A stretch of DNA of 64,000 nucleotides, from NCBI GenBank assembly GCA_052115395.1, contig JBFRGO010000001.1. The stretch is one strand, 5' to 3'. Position 1 is the stretch's first letter. Each line of letters opens with the position of its first letter. The notes under the pieces are model-generated. The model was given only the letters and a program-made list of their open reading frames with translations. It was not told the origin of the DNA and did not search any database. The translations under genes and the position numbers were made by a program. This stretch comes from Noviluteimonas sp052115395. Its GTDB lineage: Bacteria > Pseudomonadota > Gammaproteobacteria > Xanthomonadales > Xanthomonadaceae. Shown in pieces: positions 1 through 8,083 of this stretch.

Positions 1-58
1 CCGCGAGGATCATCAACGTCCCCGCGAACCCGACGACGTCGTACCAGGCGAAATTCAC
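1..58 (-). CDS. partial small membrane protein downstream of rlmB
   Basis: Only the first 19 codons are in the window. They start at a GTG whose bases overlap the rlmB stop codon (GTGA), and read VNFAWYDVVGFAGTLMILA. The hydrophobic run after a short WYD segment resembles the small CBU_0592-type membrane proteins, but the fragment is too short to be sure. The overlap suggests translational coupling to rlmB. The function is unknown. Confidence 0.4.
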   Translation of the reverse strand, partial: MNFAWYDVVGFAGTLMILA

Positions 59-798
59 AGCCGCTGCCTCACCGCTTCGAACAAGGCCACGCCGGTGGCG
101 ACCGACACGTTGAGCGATTCGAACTCCCCCGGCATCGGAATGCGCACCAACTGATCGCAATGCTCACGCGTCAACCGGCGCAGCCCATCGGCCTCGCCAC
201 CGAGCACCAACGCGACATTGCCCTTCATGTCGATCGAATACAGCGACGCCTCGGCCTCGCCCGCCAACCCGTAGATCCACACACCCTGCTGCTGCAGATC
301 GCGCAGGCACCGCGCGAGATTGGTCACGCGCACGACCGGGATACTGTCCGCCGCACCCGCCGAGGTCTTGCGCACCGTCGCATTGACCTGCACCGCCTTG
401 TCCTTCGGAATCACCACCGCCGTCACCGCAGCGGCCGCCGCACTGCGCAGACACGCGCCGAGATTGTGGGGATCCTGCACCCCGTCGAGCACCAACACGA
501 GCGCCTTCCCCGCCGCCGCCTCGACCAACCCCTCCAACTCATCCTCGCCCCAGGTCTTGGCCGCCGCATACCGCGCGACCGCCCCCTGGTGCCGCAGCCC
601 GCCGGCCACCCCGTCGAGCGCGTTTTGCGCCACCCGCCGAACCTCGATCCCCAACCGCCGGGCCTGGGTTTCGATCTCGGTGATGCGCGGGTTCTTGGCA
701 TTGGCGTCGAGGAGGACCTCCCGCACGTTCTCGCCGTCGTGCTCGACGGCGGAAGCGACGGCGTTGATGCCGGCGATCCATTGGGATTGTTTGTTCAT
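55..798 (-). CDS. rlmB: 23S rRNA (guanosine-2'-O)-methyltransferase RlmB
   Basis: This is a SPOUT-class (TrmH/SpoU) methyltransferase of 247 residues, which in characterised homologues 2'-O-methylates G2251 of 23S rRNA using S-adenosylmethionine. The N-terminal substrate-binding domain (about residues 1-75, beginning MNKQSQWIAGINAV) is followed by the knotted catalytic domain. Its signature motifs are visible: NLGACLRSA, VALVLGGEADGL and IPMPGEFESLNVSVA near the C terminus. I chose the MNKQ start because it matches the family N terminus; an ATG seven codons upstream adds a non-conserved extension. In many proteobacteria rlmB directly follows rnr. Here rnr lies 21 kb away and points the other way. 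Confidence 0.95.
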   Translation of the reverse strand: MNKQSQWIAGINAVASAVEHDGENVREVLLDANAKNPRITEIETQARRLGIEVRRVAQNALDGVAGGLRHQGAVARYAAAKTWGEDELEGLVEAAAGKALVLVLDGVQDPHNLGACLRSAAAAAVTAVVIPKDKAVQVNATVRKTSAGAADSIPVVRVTNLARCLRDLQQQGVWIYGLAGEAEASLYSIDMKGNVALVLGGEADGLRRLTREHCDQLVRIPMPGEFESLNVSVATGVALFEAVRQRL

Positions 799-885
799 GG
801 GCAATATTGTGCACCGCAAGAAGCCATTTAGGCATCGCCGTGGACGCTAACATGTCAAAAGTAGCCGTAGCGAAGGAATGCGCGC

Positions 886-3800
886 ATGCCCTCTGGCAAC
901 CCTTGGACGATCAGGTCGAGAGTTCGTAGCGATATCGCCGAATGGAGACGTTCAAACGACGCCCTTCGCACACTCCGTCCCTCGGCCCTCGAAAGAGAAC
1001 TAATCTTTTACAGCGAACGCGTAGGACGGCTCGTTCTCTCCCTCCTTCTTTGGACGACGGCAACAACCTGGGCCATATACATTTGGTTTCCACGCATCGA
1101 GAAGTGGTGGCCTGGGGGATTTGAATCCCCGCAATCGTTCTTCACGACTCTCTGGTCAGTTCAGGCGACGCTTGCGGCGCTTGTTTACCCGATCGTTATT
1201 GCCTTTATTAGTCTGTTTCTCCAACGCAGACCCGCGAGCCAAGCAATTCTCCAATTCTATGTTGTTGACACGGGCGCGCTGGTGGCCGGAATCTCGTCGC
1301 TGACACTCGTATTTTCGATGGGAATCCAGTCTTTTCTTTTGCCTCAGATCAACGACCGAGGAACTGCGGCGCTGATGAGCGTGGACTGGATTTGGTTCGT
1401 TTCAAACTCTCTTTTCACAACATACTTCTTGTACCGAACCATCGTTTTTCTTCGGCCAGAAGTTCAACAGAGAATAATCGAGCGTTACACGTCCAACGTC
1501 GCTTTGCCGCGCGACGTTGCGAAAGTGTATGCGGAGCACGTTCTTCTAAACTCCTCGCAGAAGGGCTGGATCGGCAAGAGCAGCGATGAGCCAAACGCAC
1601 CCAAAATAAGCTTTCTTTCCTTCGATCTGAAAACCGATGCGCAGGCAACGGAATTCCAATTGAGACGAACAAAGACCCTGGTTGATGTTCGACTTTGGCT
1701 ACTCAAGTTCGTCACAACCTCTTGGATGCATGGGGCCCGCAAATATGTCGCCCCCACCCCGCAGAGCCGCACAATCGGCGGACATCGAGGGCCGGAACTG
1801 ATATTGCCCTTAGAAGTAGGCCGTACTTATGCGAGAGGAAGGACTGTATACGCGGTTACAAAGCGGGGTCCGCAACTGGCGAAGTGGCAAGCAATTCTCA
1901 TAAGGCACGCATATGTCTTCAGGCGTCCTTCCAGCCACTTCTTGCGTTTGACCGTTGACAACATTCTCACTGAACTAAGGGACGACACCCAGAATGCTGT
2001 ACTTAGCGCCAACTCCGAATCGTTCGACCGCGCCTACGATTTGTTAGCTGATGTACATGGCGCCCTACTAGCGTCTTCGACATTCACTTCGGAAACCGGA
2101 GAAGTCGAAAGCTGTGCGCTGTTAGCGGAAACCGGGCTATTCGCACACCCATTTCACAAAGAGTGGGTTCACGCTTATCGCCCGATCTTCAAGTCGTCGG
2201 TCGATGAAATTCTCAAAAACGACCATGCCTTTGGTCGGTTCTGTTACCTTGCGAGCCGCCTTCGAAACCCGGGGATCGATGCTTCTCCCCTGGCAATTCG
2301 CGACTACATTCTGACCTCCCCCACAACGCTGATGTTTGAACTCAGCAAATGGTGGATTAACCGGATTGAACAGCAGGGCGCCTCGGATCGCGGCCCTCAT
2401 AGGATGGTGCTTCTGGCACCGCCGCTACGTCGCGTTTACACCGAACAAATCGTCACTTTCGTAGGGGGATGGGAAGCGGCTCGCCACTCCTTTCGGGACA
2501 TTAGTAAAGAAAGTGCCGCACCACAGAACACTCTTCTGGATTTTGCGCAACTGTCCGCGTCGCATGTCAGCGAGACGGCGCGAATGCTGCTCGCCGCAGT
2601 GTTTCGGGGCGACCGTGAGGCAGCAGAATGGTTTGCTGACGTTCTACAGAAGTGGTGGGGAGTACTGCGGTACGAGAATGTGCCCTTCGCGCTTTACGGC
2701 AAGACGGCCTTTCTCAACTTGGATGACTTGCCCCTGTATTTATCCAATACGGAGGAGCATGTAGGCATCTCTCCTGATGACCTGCAGTTGGAGCAGACGA
2801 CGGTGAGATCCTTGCACCGCGCAGTAACTCTAGGCGCTCTTCAGAACTATTGGGAGGACGTCAGACTGGTTGTGCTGGAAATACTGACAACTTGGACCCT
2901 GGAGACATCTCCATTACTGACCAACGCCTCTCTCTCCCTCCATATTGCAAAAGGCATGGCGCGGGGCCTGCCTTGGCGAGGCGGCGGCACTCAGTCGGCG
3001 AATCAGATCTCCGCAAACAGTTTCCTTGCCGCCAAAATTCGACAACACAGCTCACACTCCAACGGCCAGTATGAGGCGAGAATAGGTCGCTTCTTTGAGC
3101 GCGCGCGCGATTTGCAGCAAGACGTCATGGTCAGCGGCCGCACCTACACTTCTTTCGGGAGTGCTGGGAGCGAGACAAGCCGGCCGGCGCAAGCGGTTCT
3201 GCTTTCTCTTTTTTCGGGAGATCGTTGGCAGGTTTCGGAAGAAATAAGTCGACAAATGGATTTGTGGACGACGCAAAGCCCCATCAACCTGGAGCGGACG
3301 AAGAGCTTGGTCCGCGATTGGCTCGCCGAAATCGAATCGCCCTCAAAAGCGTACGAGGAAACGCTCACCGCCCTCTTAGAGTCTGGCGAGGCGTCCCCCA
3401 GCGCCGCGGATGCGACGAATCACAGCCGTCAGAGTCTGCGTGACTTTTTGAAGAATCTTGACCAAGTTCAGGTTGAAGCGATTCAGAGCTCGCCGATTGA
3501 CGAAAATAGACTTATCGCGATTAGCCACGATGCGTCTTCCAAGGCGTTCAGTGCGCAGACCGCCAAGTTCCCTATTGCCCTGTTCGGCTCAGTCGAGGAG
3601 TCAGTCAGCTCGTTATCACCGCACACTTTCACAATGCGCCAAGTGCGAAGAGGCGAGCTCACGCGGACGATATTTGAGCCCCTTGCGGTCAACGAATCAC
3701 AATTCTGGGCCGACACAATGTCAAACCTCGTGGGCACGTTGGTGCTCAGCGATGTGCTTGGGCAGAGTCAGATTCGCGAGATTTCGGCGGCTGATCCACA

Positions 3801-4257
3801 GAGTTATTGGAATGCGCTTAAGCGCGAGGCATCACTGATTACATCGGAGGGGCAGCAGCCGATTCTTATTTTGGATAATGCGACCCGACCCGAATGGGTC
3901 TGGCAGTGGCAGTATCCCACTGATGACGAGGACAGTTTTCCGCGACCCAGCGACCTAAACGTTCGACGGGACGAACGTGGCGACGGCTACGTGTGCGACT
4001 TCAACAACGTTCACGTGTATTCGGCGCCTCTGGCCGCCGGTCGCTCGATCGTTCTGAGCAAATCGATCTTCCAGAAGGTACTTTTCAGAGAATTTGCAGA
4101 CGACCGATTGGTAGAAGCAACAGTGCGACTCCGCAGTGACAGTCCTCTTCTTGTTGATCTGGATTTAACAATTGAGCGTTCTGTCATGACCGACGGATCG
4201 CATGTTTGCTACCTCGTGTACGAGCCAGGCTCCGGGCCAGGGGCATCAAAGGGCTGA
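886..4257 (+). CDS. large membrane-anchored protein of unknown function
   Basis: This 1123-residue protein belongs to no family I recognise. The N-terminal ~190 residues contain about four hydrophobic segments (roughly residues 48-67, 93-112, 129-152 and 167-189). They are followed by about 930 residues without further obvious membrane spans, presumably cytosolic. I see no Walker, nuclease, protease or kinase motif. An AAGGA Shine-Dalgarno lies 8 bases before the ATG. The gene is clearly AT-richer than its surroundings: sampled 60-base lines are about 48-53% GC, against roughly 70% nearby. It also uses codons such as ATA, TTA and AGA that are rare in its neighbours, so it was probably acquired by transfer. 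A role in defence or stress would be speculation from composition and size alone. Confidence 0.75.
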   Translation: MPSGNPWTIRSRVRSDIAEWRRSNDALRTLRPSALERELIFYSERVGRLVLSLLLWTTATTWAIYIWFPRIEKWWPGGFESPQSFFTTLWSVQATLAALVYPIVIAFISLFLQRRPASQAILQFYVVDTGALVAGISSLTLVFSMGIQSFLLPQINDRGTAALMSVDWIWFVSNSLFTTYFLYRTIVFLRPEVQQRIIERYTSNVALPRDVAKVYAEHVLLNSSQKGWIGKSSDEPNAPKISFLSFDLKTDAQATEFQLRRTKTLVDVRLWLLKFVTTSWMHGARKYVAPTPQSRTIGGHRGPELILPLEVGRTYARGRTVYAVTKRGPQLAKWQAILIRHAYVFRRPSSHFLRLTVDNILTELRDDTQNAVLSANSESFDRAYDLLADVHGALLASSTFTSETGEVESCALLAETGLFAHPFHKEWVHAYRPIFKSSVDEILKNDHAFGRFCYLASRLRNPGIDASPLAIRDYILTSPTTLMFELSKWWINRIEQQGASDRGPHRMVLLAPPLRRVYTEQIVTFVGGWEAARHSFRDISKESAAPQNTLLDFAQLSASHVSETARMLLAAVFRGDREAAEWFADVLQKWWGVLRYENVPFALYGKTAFLNLDDLPLYLSNTEEHVGISPDDLQLEQTTVRSLHRAVTLGALQNYWEDVRLVVLEILTTWTLETSPLLTNASLSLHIAKGMARGLPWRGGGTQSANQISANSFLAAKIRQHSSHSNGQYEARIGRFFERARDLQQDVMVSGRTYTSFGSAGSETSRPAQAVLLSLFSGDRWQVSEEISRQMDLWTTQSPINLERTKSLVRDWLAEIESPSKAYEETLTALLESGEASPSAADATNHSRQSLRDFLKNLDQVQVEAIQSSPIDENRLIAISHDASSKAFSAQTAKFPIALFGSVEESVSSLSPHTFTMRQVRRGELTRTIFEPLAVNESQFWADTMSNLVGTLVLSDVLGQSQIREISAADPQSYWNALKREASLITSEGQQPILILDNATRPEWVWQWQYPTDDEDSFPRPSDLNVRRDERGDGYVCDFNNVHVYSAPLAAGRSIVLSKSIFQKVLFREFADDRLVEATVRLRSDSPLLVDLDLTIERSVMTDGSHVCYLVYEPGSGPGASKG

Positions 4258-4818
4258 CGCTGGAGTCACGACCCCTCCCAGTCGCTTTTGCGGGCCGTCA
4301 CTTACGGTTGTTGATCCGAAGCACAAACGCCCGGACAGCTACCGCATATCTCGGACGCTCGCCCAAGGTCGGGGAGCACCTAGGGTAACGTCGCCGCCCT
4401 TTGTCGCAGGCGGTTGCCATACCTTGGCGCGAGGCCGCGATACCTTGGTGCCAGGTCGCGATACCTTGGTGCCAGGTCGCGATACCTTGGTGCGAGGTCG
4501 CGACCCCTTGGCGCGAATTCTCGATCCGTTGTCGCAAGCTCGCGAACCTTGGCGGTGAGTGGAGGAAACTCTGGCATAAGCGCGCCGCGCCCTATTTGCA
4601 ACGTCGCAGAGTCCTCGCGCGACATCCCAGTCCTATTGGGATAGCTCGCGACCTCCTTGCCCTCGGTCACAGGGGCCTAGCGCAAGGTCCTCGACGCCTA
4701 TCCCGGGGCGCGTTTCCACTTCGAATGTATCCGCGACACACCCAAACTTTCCTCTGTTGCCTTCCCTCTCCTCGCAGATCGATAACTCCAAGTGAAATTT
4801 CCCCCTTGGAGTACCGCA
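4258..4818. other. 561-bp non-coding stretch holding a 21-bp tandem repeat
   Basis: No convincing gene is visible here. Open frames exist on both strands, but they run through the tandem repeat, lack good ribosome-binding sites and overlap one another. The central part holds the 21-bp repeat array listed separately. The last ~60 bases are AT-richer and end with GGAG before the next gene, so they probably carry its promoter. Confidence 0.6.
4419..4544. repeat. 21-bp tandem repeat, six units
   Basis: Six contiguous 21-base units start at 4419, 4440, 4461, 4482, 4503 and 4524. The core unit is ATACCTTGGTGCCAGGTCGC plus G. Units 2 and 3 are identical, units 1 and 4 differ by a few bases, and units 5 and 6 are more diverged. 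A degenerate unit precedes the array and another follows it. The period equals two helical turns and is a multiple of three, which keeps frames open on both strands. There are no spacers, so it is not a CRISPR array. Confidence 0.85.
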
Positions 4819-5289
4819 ATGACGCAAGACCTCGCTTCCCTCAGGATCACGCAGGAGACAGAGGACGAGGTCATGGCCTTGTTCGCGCGCCTCGAAGAAC
4901 TCCTGCCTGGGCTGCTCAGCCTGGCCATCGGTGATCGGAAGACCATGAACATCATGGGACCGCAGAGCGAGCGCTACGTGCGCTTGAACCTCGACCTGGC
5001 GAACCAAAACGCTGACCTGATCCCGCCCTACATGAACCTGGCCGGCGCCAACGCCGACCTTGAAGCCCGCGACCGCATGCAGCGCATTGCCAACCGGGCG
5101 AAGCTGTTCGCCGACAAGTGTCAGGACACCGTCACCGCACTCGGCAGTGATCTGATGGCCTTCTCACACAATTGCTACGCAATCCTCAAAGTCCTCGGCA
5201 AAGCCGTCGGTCTGGACGACGCCGTCAAGGAATTGGGCTATCGCTGGGCGCGGCGCAAGAAGAAACCCGCGACCGCGAACGAGCAATGA
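4819..5289 (+). CDS. small hypothetical protein
   Basis: This 156-residue protein is not recognised. It is predicted to be largely alpha-helical and soluble, with a basic C-terminal tail (RWARRKKKP). It has no signal peptide and no membrane segment. I chose the MTQDL start because GGAG lies 7 bases before it; the ATG nine codons upstream lacks a ribosome-binding site. The helical, Asn-rich centre (LNLDLANQNADLIPPYMNLA) shows no catalytic motif. It lies in the accessory stretch between the tandem repeat and a second small unknown gene, and the two may belong together. Confidence 0.65.
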   Translation: MTQDLASLRITQETEDEVMALFARLEELLPGLLSLAIGDRKTMNIMGPQSERYVRLNLDLANQNADLIPPYMNLAGANADLEARDRMQRIANRAKLFADKCQDTVTALGSDLMAFSHNCYAILKVLGKAVGLDDAVKELGYRWARRKKKPATANEQ

Positions 5290-5495
5290 TGGAAGGCTTG
5301 TGACGCGTCGGACGCGTAACGCGCTCGCGTCTGATTTTGTTGATCTTCGTTGATCTGCACTATTCGAGACGGAGCTGGAAACTCCACTCAGAACAGTGCA
5401 GACGCAAGCCTCCCACGTCGGGAGGGGACCAATACAAGACCTTGCAAGAGGAAATACGTCCACCGACTTCTGAGCGGTTTTCCACCTCCCGACAC

Positions 5496-5519
5496 CTTGC
5501 GTCGCATTCGCGACGCAAG
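5496..5519 (+). promoter_or_regulatory. perfect stem-loop in the leader of the following small gene
   Basis: CTTGCGTCGC and GCGACGCAAG form a perfect 10-bp stem around an ATTC loop. The stem-loop ends about 8 bases before the AGGAGG ribosome-binding site of the gene at 5543. No T-run follows, so it looks like a leader structure rather than a terminator. The role is inferred from position only. Confidence 0.45.
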
Positions 5520-5542
5520 TCCTTCCAGTCCAGGAGGTTGCC

Positions 5543-5839
5543 ATGTCCAAAGATCTTCACGACCCGCGCACCAGCACCGCTGTCCTCGCCATCCCCGAAC
5601 CCGCGCACTTCTCGCTGGTGCAAATCGCCTACTTCGTCCGTTTGATGGCGCACTTGACCGAGCCCGGCACCAACGCCAGCAACTACGACGCGATCCTCCG
5701 TCCGAATTCCCTTGGCTGGTGCTTCTCCAACCTGTCGAAGGAACTCGACGCGATCATCGACGCCACCTACCTCGCCGACGAAGGCACGAAGCCGCGGCCA
5801 ACCAAGCCGGCACCTCGCAACCGCCGCAAACTCAACTGA
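5543..5839 (+). CDS. small hypothetical protein
   Basis: This 98-residue protein belongs to no recognised family. A strong AGGAGG Shine-Dalgarno lies 7 bases before the ATG, which fixes the start. The middle (FSLVQIAYFVRLMAHL, then LSKELDAIIDATYLADE) looks helical, and the tail is basic and Pro/Lys/Arg-rich (TKPRPTKPAPRNRRKLN). There is no signal peptide or membrane span. A perfect stem-loop lies just upstream, and copy A of a structured repeat lies about 20 bases downstream of the stop. Confidence 0.65.
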   Translation: MSKDLHDPRTSTAVLAIPEPAHFSLVQIAYFVRLMAHLTEPGTNASNYDAILRPNSLGWCFSNLSKELDAIIDATYLADEGTKPRPTKPAPRNRRKLN

Positions 5840-5860
5840 CGCAGCGCCCCGCGCTTTCGC

Positions 5861-6046
5861 TTCCCGAAACCGATCAGCTCCCTGCAAAGCTGCGCTTTGC
5901 AGCCCCCAATACCCGCCCGGGCGAAAGCCCCAGATCGAAGCGACCCGCAAGGTGATGCCCCAGCGTGGGGAGTTTCAGATTTTTTTCCCAAAAAAATCTG
6001 GAACTTCACACGTTCGGGCGGCGCGCTGGTCGGTTTCGAGCGGGCT
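5861..6046 (+). repeat. structured 3'-end repeat, copy A
   Basis: This is one of three ~185-bp copies (others at 9080 and 35297). In order it contains a 9-bp stem-loop at 5882-5902 (CTGCAAAGC / GCTTTGCAG), a GGGC-GAAA-GCCC hairpin with a GNRA loop, and a long inverted repeat at 5964-6012 (two 23-base arms around CCC). It begins about 20 bases after the stop of the upstream plus-strand gene and lies in the same orientation as that gene. No protein product is credible, although the frame through it is open. Confidence 0.85.
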
Positions 6047-6135
6047 GTACCCAGCGGCCTCATGATGGATCGCGCATAACCAGTGTCCAATCAGCACTTG
6101 GGCCTCATGAATCGATGCGCTCGAACGGAGGAATC

Positions 6136-6900
6136 ATGCGCTTGACGGGTTGGCGGACCCCCAATCTGGGTTCGGCCTTGACTCTGTTTCTTGGAATCTT
6201 TGTCATCACGCCCGCACCAGCGTGGGCTTCGGACAACCCTGGATACGACCGTCCTGGCCTGGGGTTTACGCCTGCCGCACTTCAATTCGGCGATTTCACG
6301 CTGGAACAGGGGCTACCCGACTGGAGTCGTGCCGACGGCATCACCCTGTACAACGCCGACACCCTTTTTCGACTGGGCATCGGCCATTCGCTGGAACTGC
6401 AACTCGGCACGGGCTGGGATCGACTCGAAGGATCAGGCGCCACCATCGATGGCCGTTCCGATACCTCGCTGGCGGTGAAGTTCGCACCGTCGACCACGGG
6501 CAATGTCAGCTGGGGACTGCTTGGTAGCGTTGAGCTCACCGACGGAGCGCGGGCATTTCGCGCCGAATCACAACAATACCTACTCGGCGCCAGCGTCGAT
6601 TGGCAGCGCAGCGCGGAGCATTCGCTCGGCCTTTATGCCGAAGCGGTGCATGGAAGCACCGACAGTCAGTTGCTGGCCATCAACGACGGCTGGACATTGA
6701 CCCCGGCGCTGGGGATGTACGTGGAACTGGCGGCACAACACCTTGACGGAATCGGTGATGGCAGCATGGGCGGCGCTGGTCTGACTTGGCAGGCCACACC
6801 GCGTGTGCAACTGGACATCGGTGTCCGTCATCGCCTGGGCGGCAAGGCCGATACGTGGCAAGGCGGCGTCGGCTTTGCCGTTTTCCTTGGCAGGAATTGA
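6136..6900 (+). CDS. outer-membrane transporter-like protein (Phenol_MetA_deg-like)
   Basis: This is a 254-residue exported protein. The signal peptide runs to about residue 31, with cleavage after APAWA. The mature part is a series of alternating beta strands, as in the small outer-membrane barrel family often annotated as phenol-degradation MetA-like transporter. Typical stretches are RPGLGFTPAALQFGDFTLEQ and the closing VGFAVFLGR. The start is set by GGAGGA four bases before ATG 6136. A longer open frame upstream runs through repeat copy A and is not credible. Substrate and role are unknown. It stands alone, followed 71 bases later by the DJ-1 pair. Confidence 0.75.
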   Translation: MRLTGWRTPNLGSALTLFLGIFVITPAPAWASDNPGYDRPGLGFTPAALQFGDFTLEQGLPDWSRADGITLYNADTLFRLGIGHSLELQLGTGWDRLEGSGATIDGRSDTSLAVKFAPSTTGNVSWGLLGSVELTDGARAFRAESQQYLLGASVDWQRSAEHSLGLYAEAVHGSTDSQLLAINDGWTLTPALGMYVELAAQHLDGIGDGSMGGAGLTWQATPRVQLDIGVRHRLGGKADTWQGGVGFAVFLGRN

Positions 6901-6971
6901 CAGTTCGTTGGCGCACGACGCGAAGGCCCCGGCGGCACATTGAAGGCCCCACCCGAAGGTGCCCGCCTGCC

Positions 6972-8063
6972 ATGTCCCGCCTCAATCTCCTTACGGCCTC
7001 GACCCTCGCAATCGCCCTCGCCGCGGCCCCCGCCCACGCCGAAGCGCAATTCGCGCCTTACGTCGCCCAACACGGCCACGCCAAGCCCGTCGTCGCCGTC
7101 ATCGGCCACAACGCCGGCACCGAGCTCACCGATTTCGTGATTCCCTACGCCGTGCTGCAACGCTCCGGCGCGGTCGATACGTTCGCGGTCTCCACGCAGC
7201 CCGGCGCGATGCAGATGCGCCCCGCCCTGCGGTTGCGGCCCGAGTTCGATGCGCGGGCGTTCGACGCGCGTTTCCCCGAAGGCGCCGACTACGTCATCGT
7301 CCCCGCGATCGTGCATCGCGACGACGCGACCTTGCTCGCCTGGATCAACGCACAAAACGCCAAAGGCGCAACGATCGTCAGCATCTGCGATGGCGCCCTC
7401 GTCGTCGCCGCCACGGGCCTGTTGAACGGCCACCGCGCCACCGCGCATTGGGCCACCGAGTCCTATCGCCGGAAGACGTATCCGCAGATCACGTGGGTGT
7501 CGAACACGCGCTATGTGGTCGATGGGCGCGTCGCGTCGAGCGCGGGAATCAGCGCCGCGATTCCCGCGTCGCTGGCGTTGCTCGAATCGATCGCCGGCCA
7601 CGAGAAGGCCCTCGCGGTCGGCGCGCAGTTCGGCGTGACCGCCTGGACGACCGAACACGACAGCGACACATTCAAACCGCGCATGGGCAACCTGGTCGCC
7701 CTCGCGAAGACCAACGCGACCAACAAGTGGTTCCATTCCAACGAAAAGCTCGGGCTGCCGCTGCAGGACGGCATGGACGACATCGCGGTCGCCTTGACCG
7801 CCGATGCCTGGTCGCGCACGGGCCGAAGCCAGGCTTACGGCCTTGCGGCTGCGCAAAGCGTGCGGAGTCGTTCCGGGCTCGTCTGGTTGCCCGACAGCGC
7901 GCGGCCCGGCGATATGCAGCACGAGATCGCCGCCGCGACCGCCAGCGCAGGCGTTCCGCTCTTCGACGCCGTCCTGGCCGCGATCGAAGGCCGCTACGGC
8001 CGTTCGACTGCACGGGGCGTTGCGATCGACTTTGAGTACCCTTGGGCGCCGGCGGCCGAATGA
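6972..8063 (+). CDS. exported DJ-1/PfpI family protein
   Basis: This 363-residue protein has a Sec signal peptide (about residues 1-23, AHA cleavage). A DJ-1/PfpI (class I glutamine-amidotransferase-like) domain follows at about residues 38-215. The nucleophile elbow is SICDGAL with Cys139, and a Glu/Asp-rich loop (AGTELTDF) precedes it. The last ~140 residues are an extension I do not recognise. The domain closely resembles the sensor half of the next gene's product (shared pattern GAL/F-V-A-TGLL-G-RATxHW), so the two probably arose by duplication. The stop overlaps or abuts the next start, which indicates co-translation. The enzymatic activity is unknown. Confidence 0.8.
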   Translation: MSRLNLLTASTLAIALAAAPAHAEAQFAPYVAQHGHAKPVVAVIGHNAGTELTDFVIPYAVLQRSGAVDTFAVSTQPGAMQMRPALRLRPEFDARAFDARFPEGADYVIVPAIVHRDDATLLAWINAQNAKGATIVSICDGALVVAATGLLNGHRATAHWATESYRRKTYPQITWVSNTRYVVDGRVASSAGISAAIPASLALLESIAGHEKALAVGAQFGVTAWTTEHDSDTFKPRMGNLVALAKTNATNKWFHSNEKLGLPLQDGMDDIAVALTADAWSRTGRSQAYGLAAAQSVRSRSGLVWLPDSARPGDMQHEIAAATASAGVPLFDAVLAAIEGRYGRSTARGVAIDFEYPWAPAAE

Positions 8064-8083
8064 GCGCTGCCCGGGAGAGTGCA

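Noticed and set aside
4419..4544. Possible CRISPR array
   Set aside because: The units are directly tandem with no unique spacers, and no cas gene is present.
4298..4670. Heptad-repeat proteins read from either strand of the 21-bp array
   Set aside because: Frames on both strands are open only because the unit is 21 bases long and lacks stops. There is no start with a good ribosome-binding site and no conserved flanks.
5965..6135. Upstream extension of the outer-membrane protein gene
   Set aside because: The extension is translated from repeat copy A, and the same peptide appears at the other repeat copies. The GGAGGA site and signal peptide support ATG 6136.
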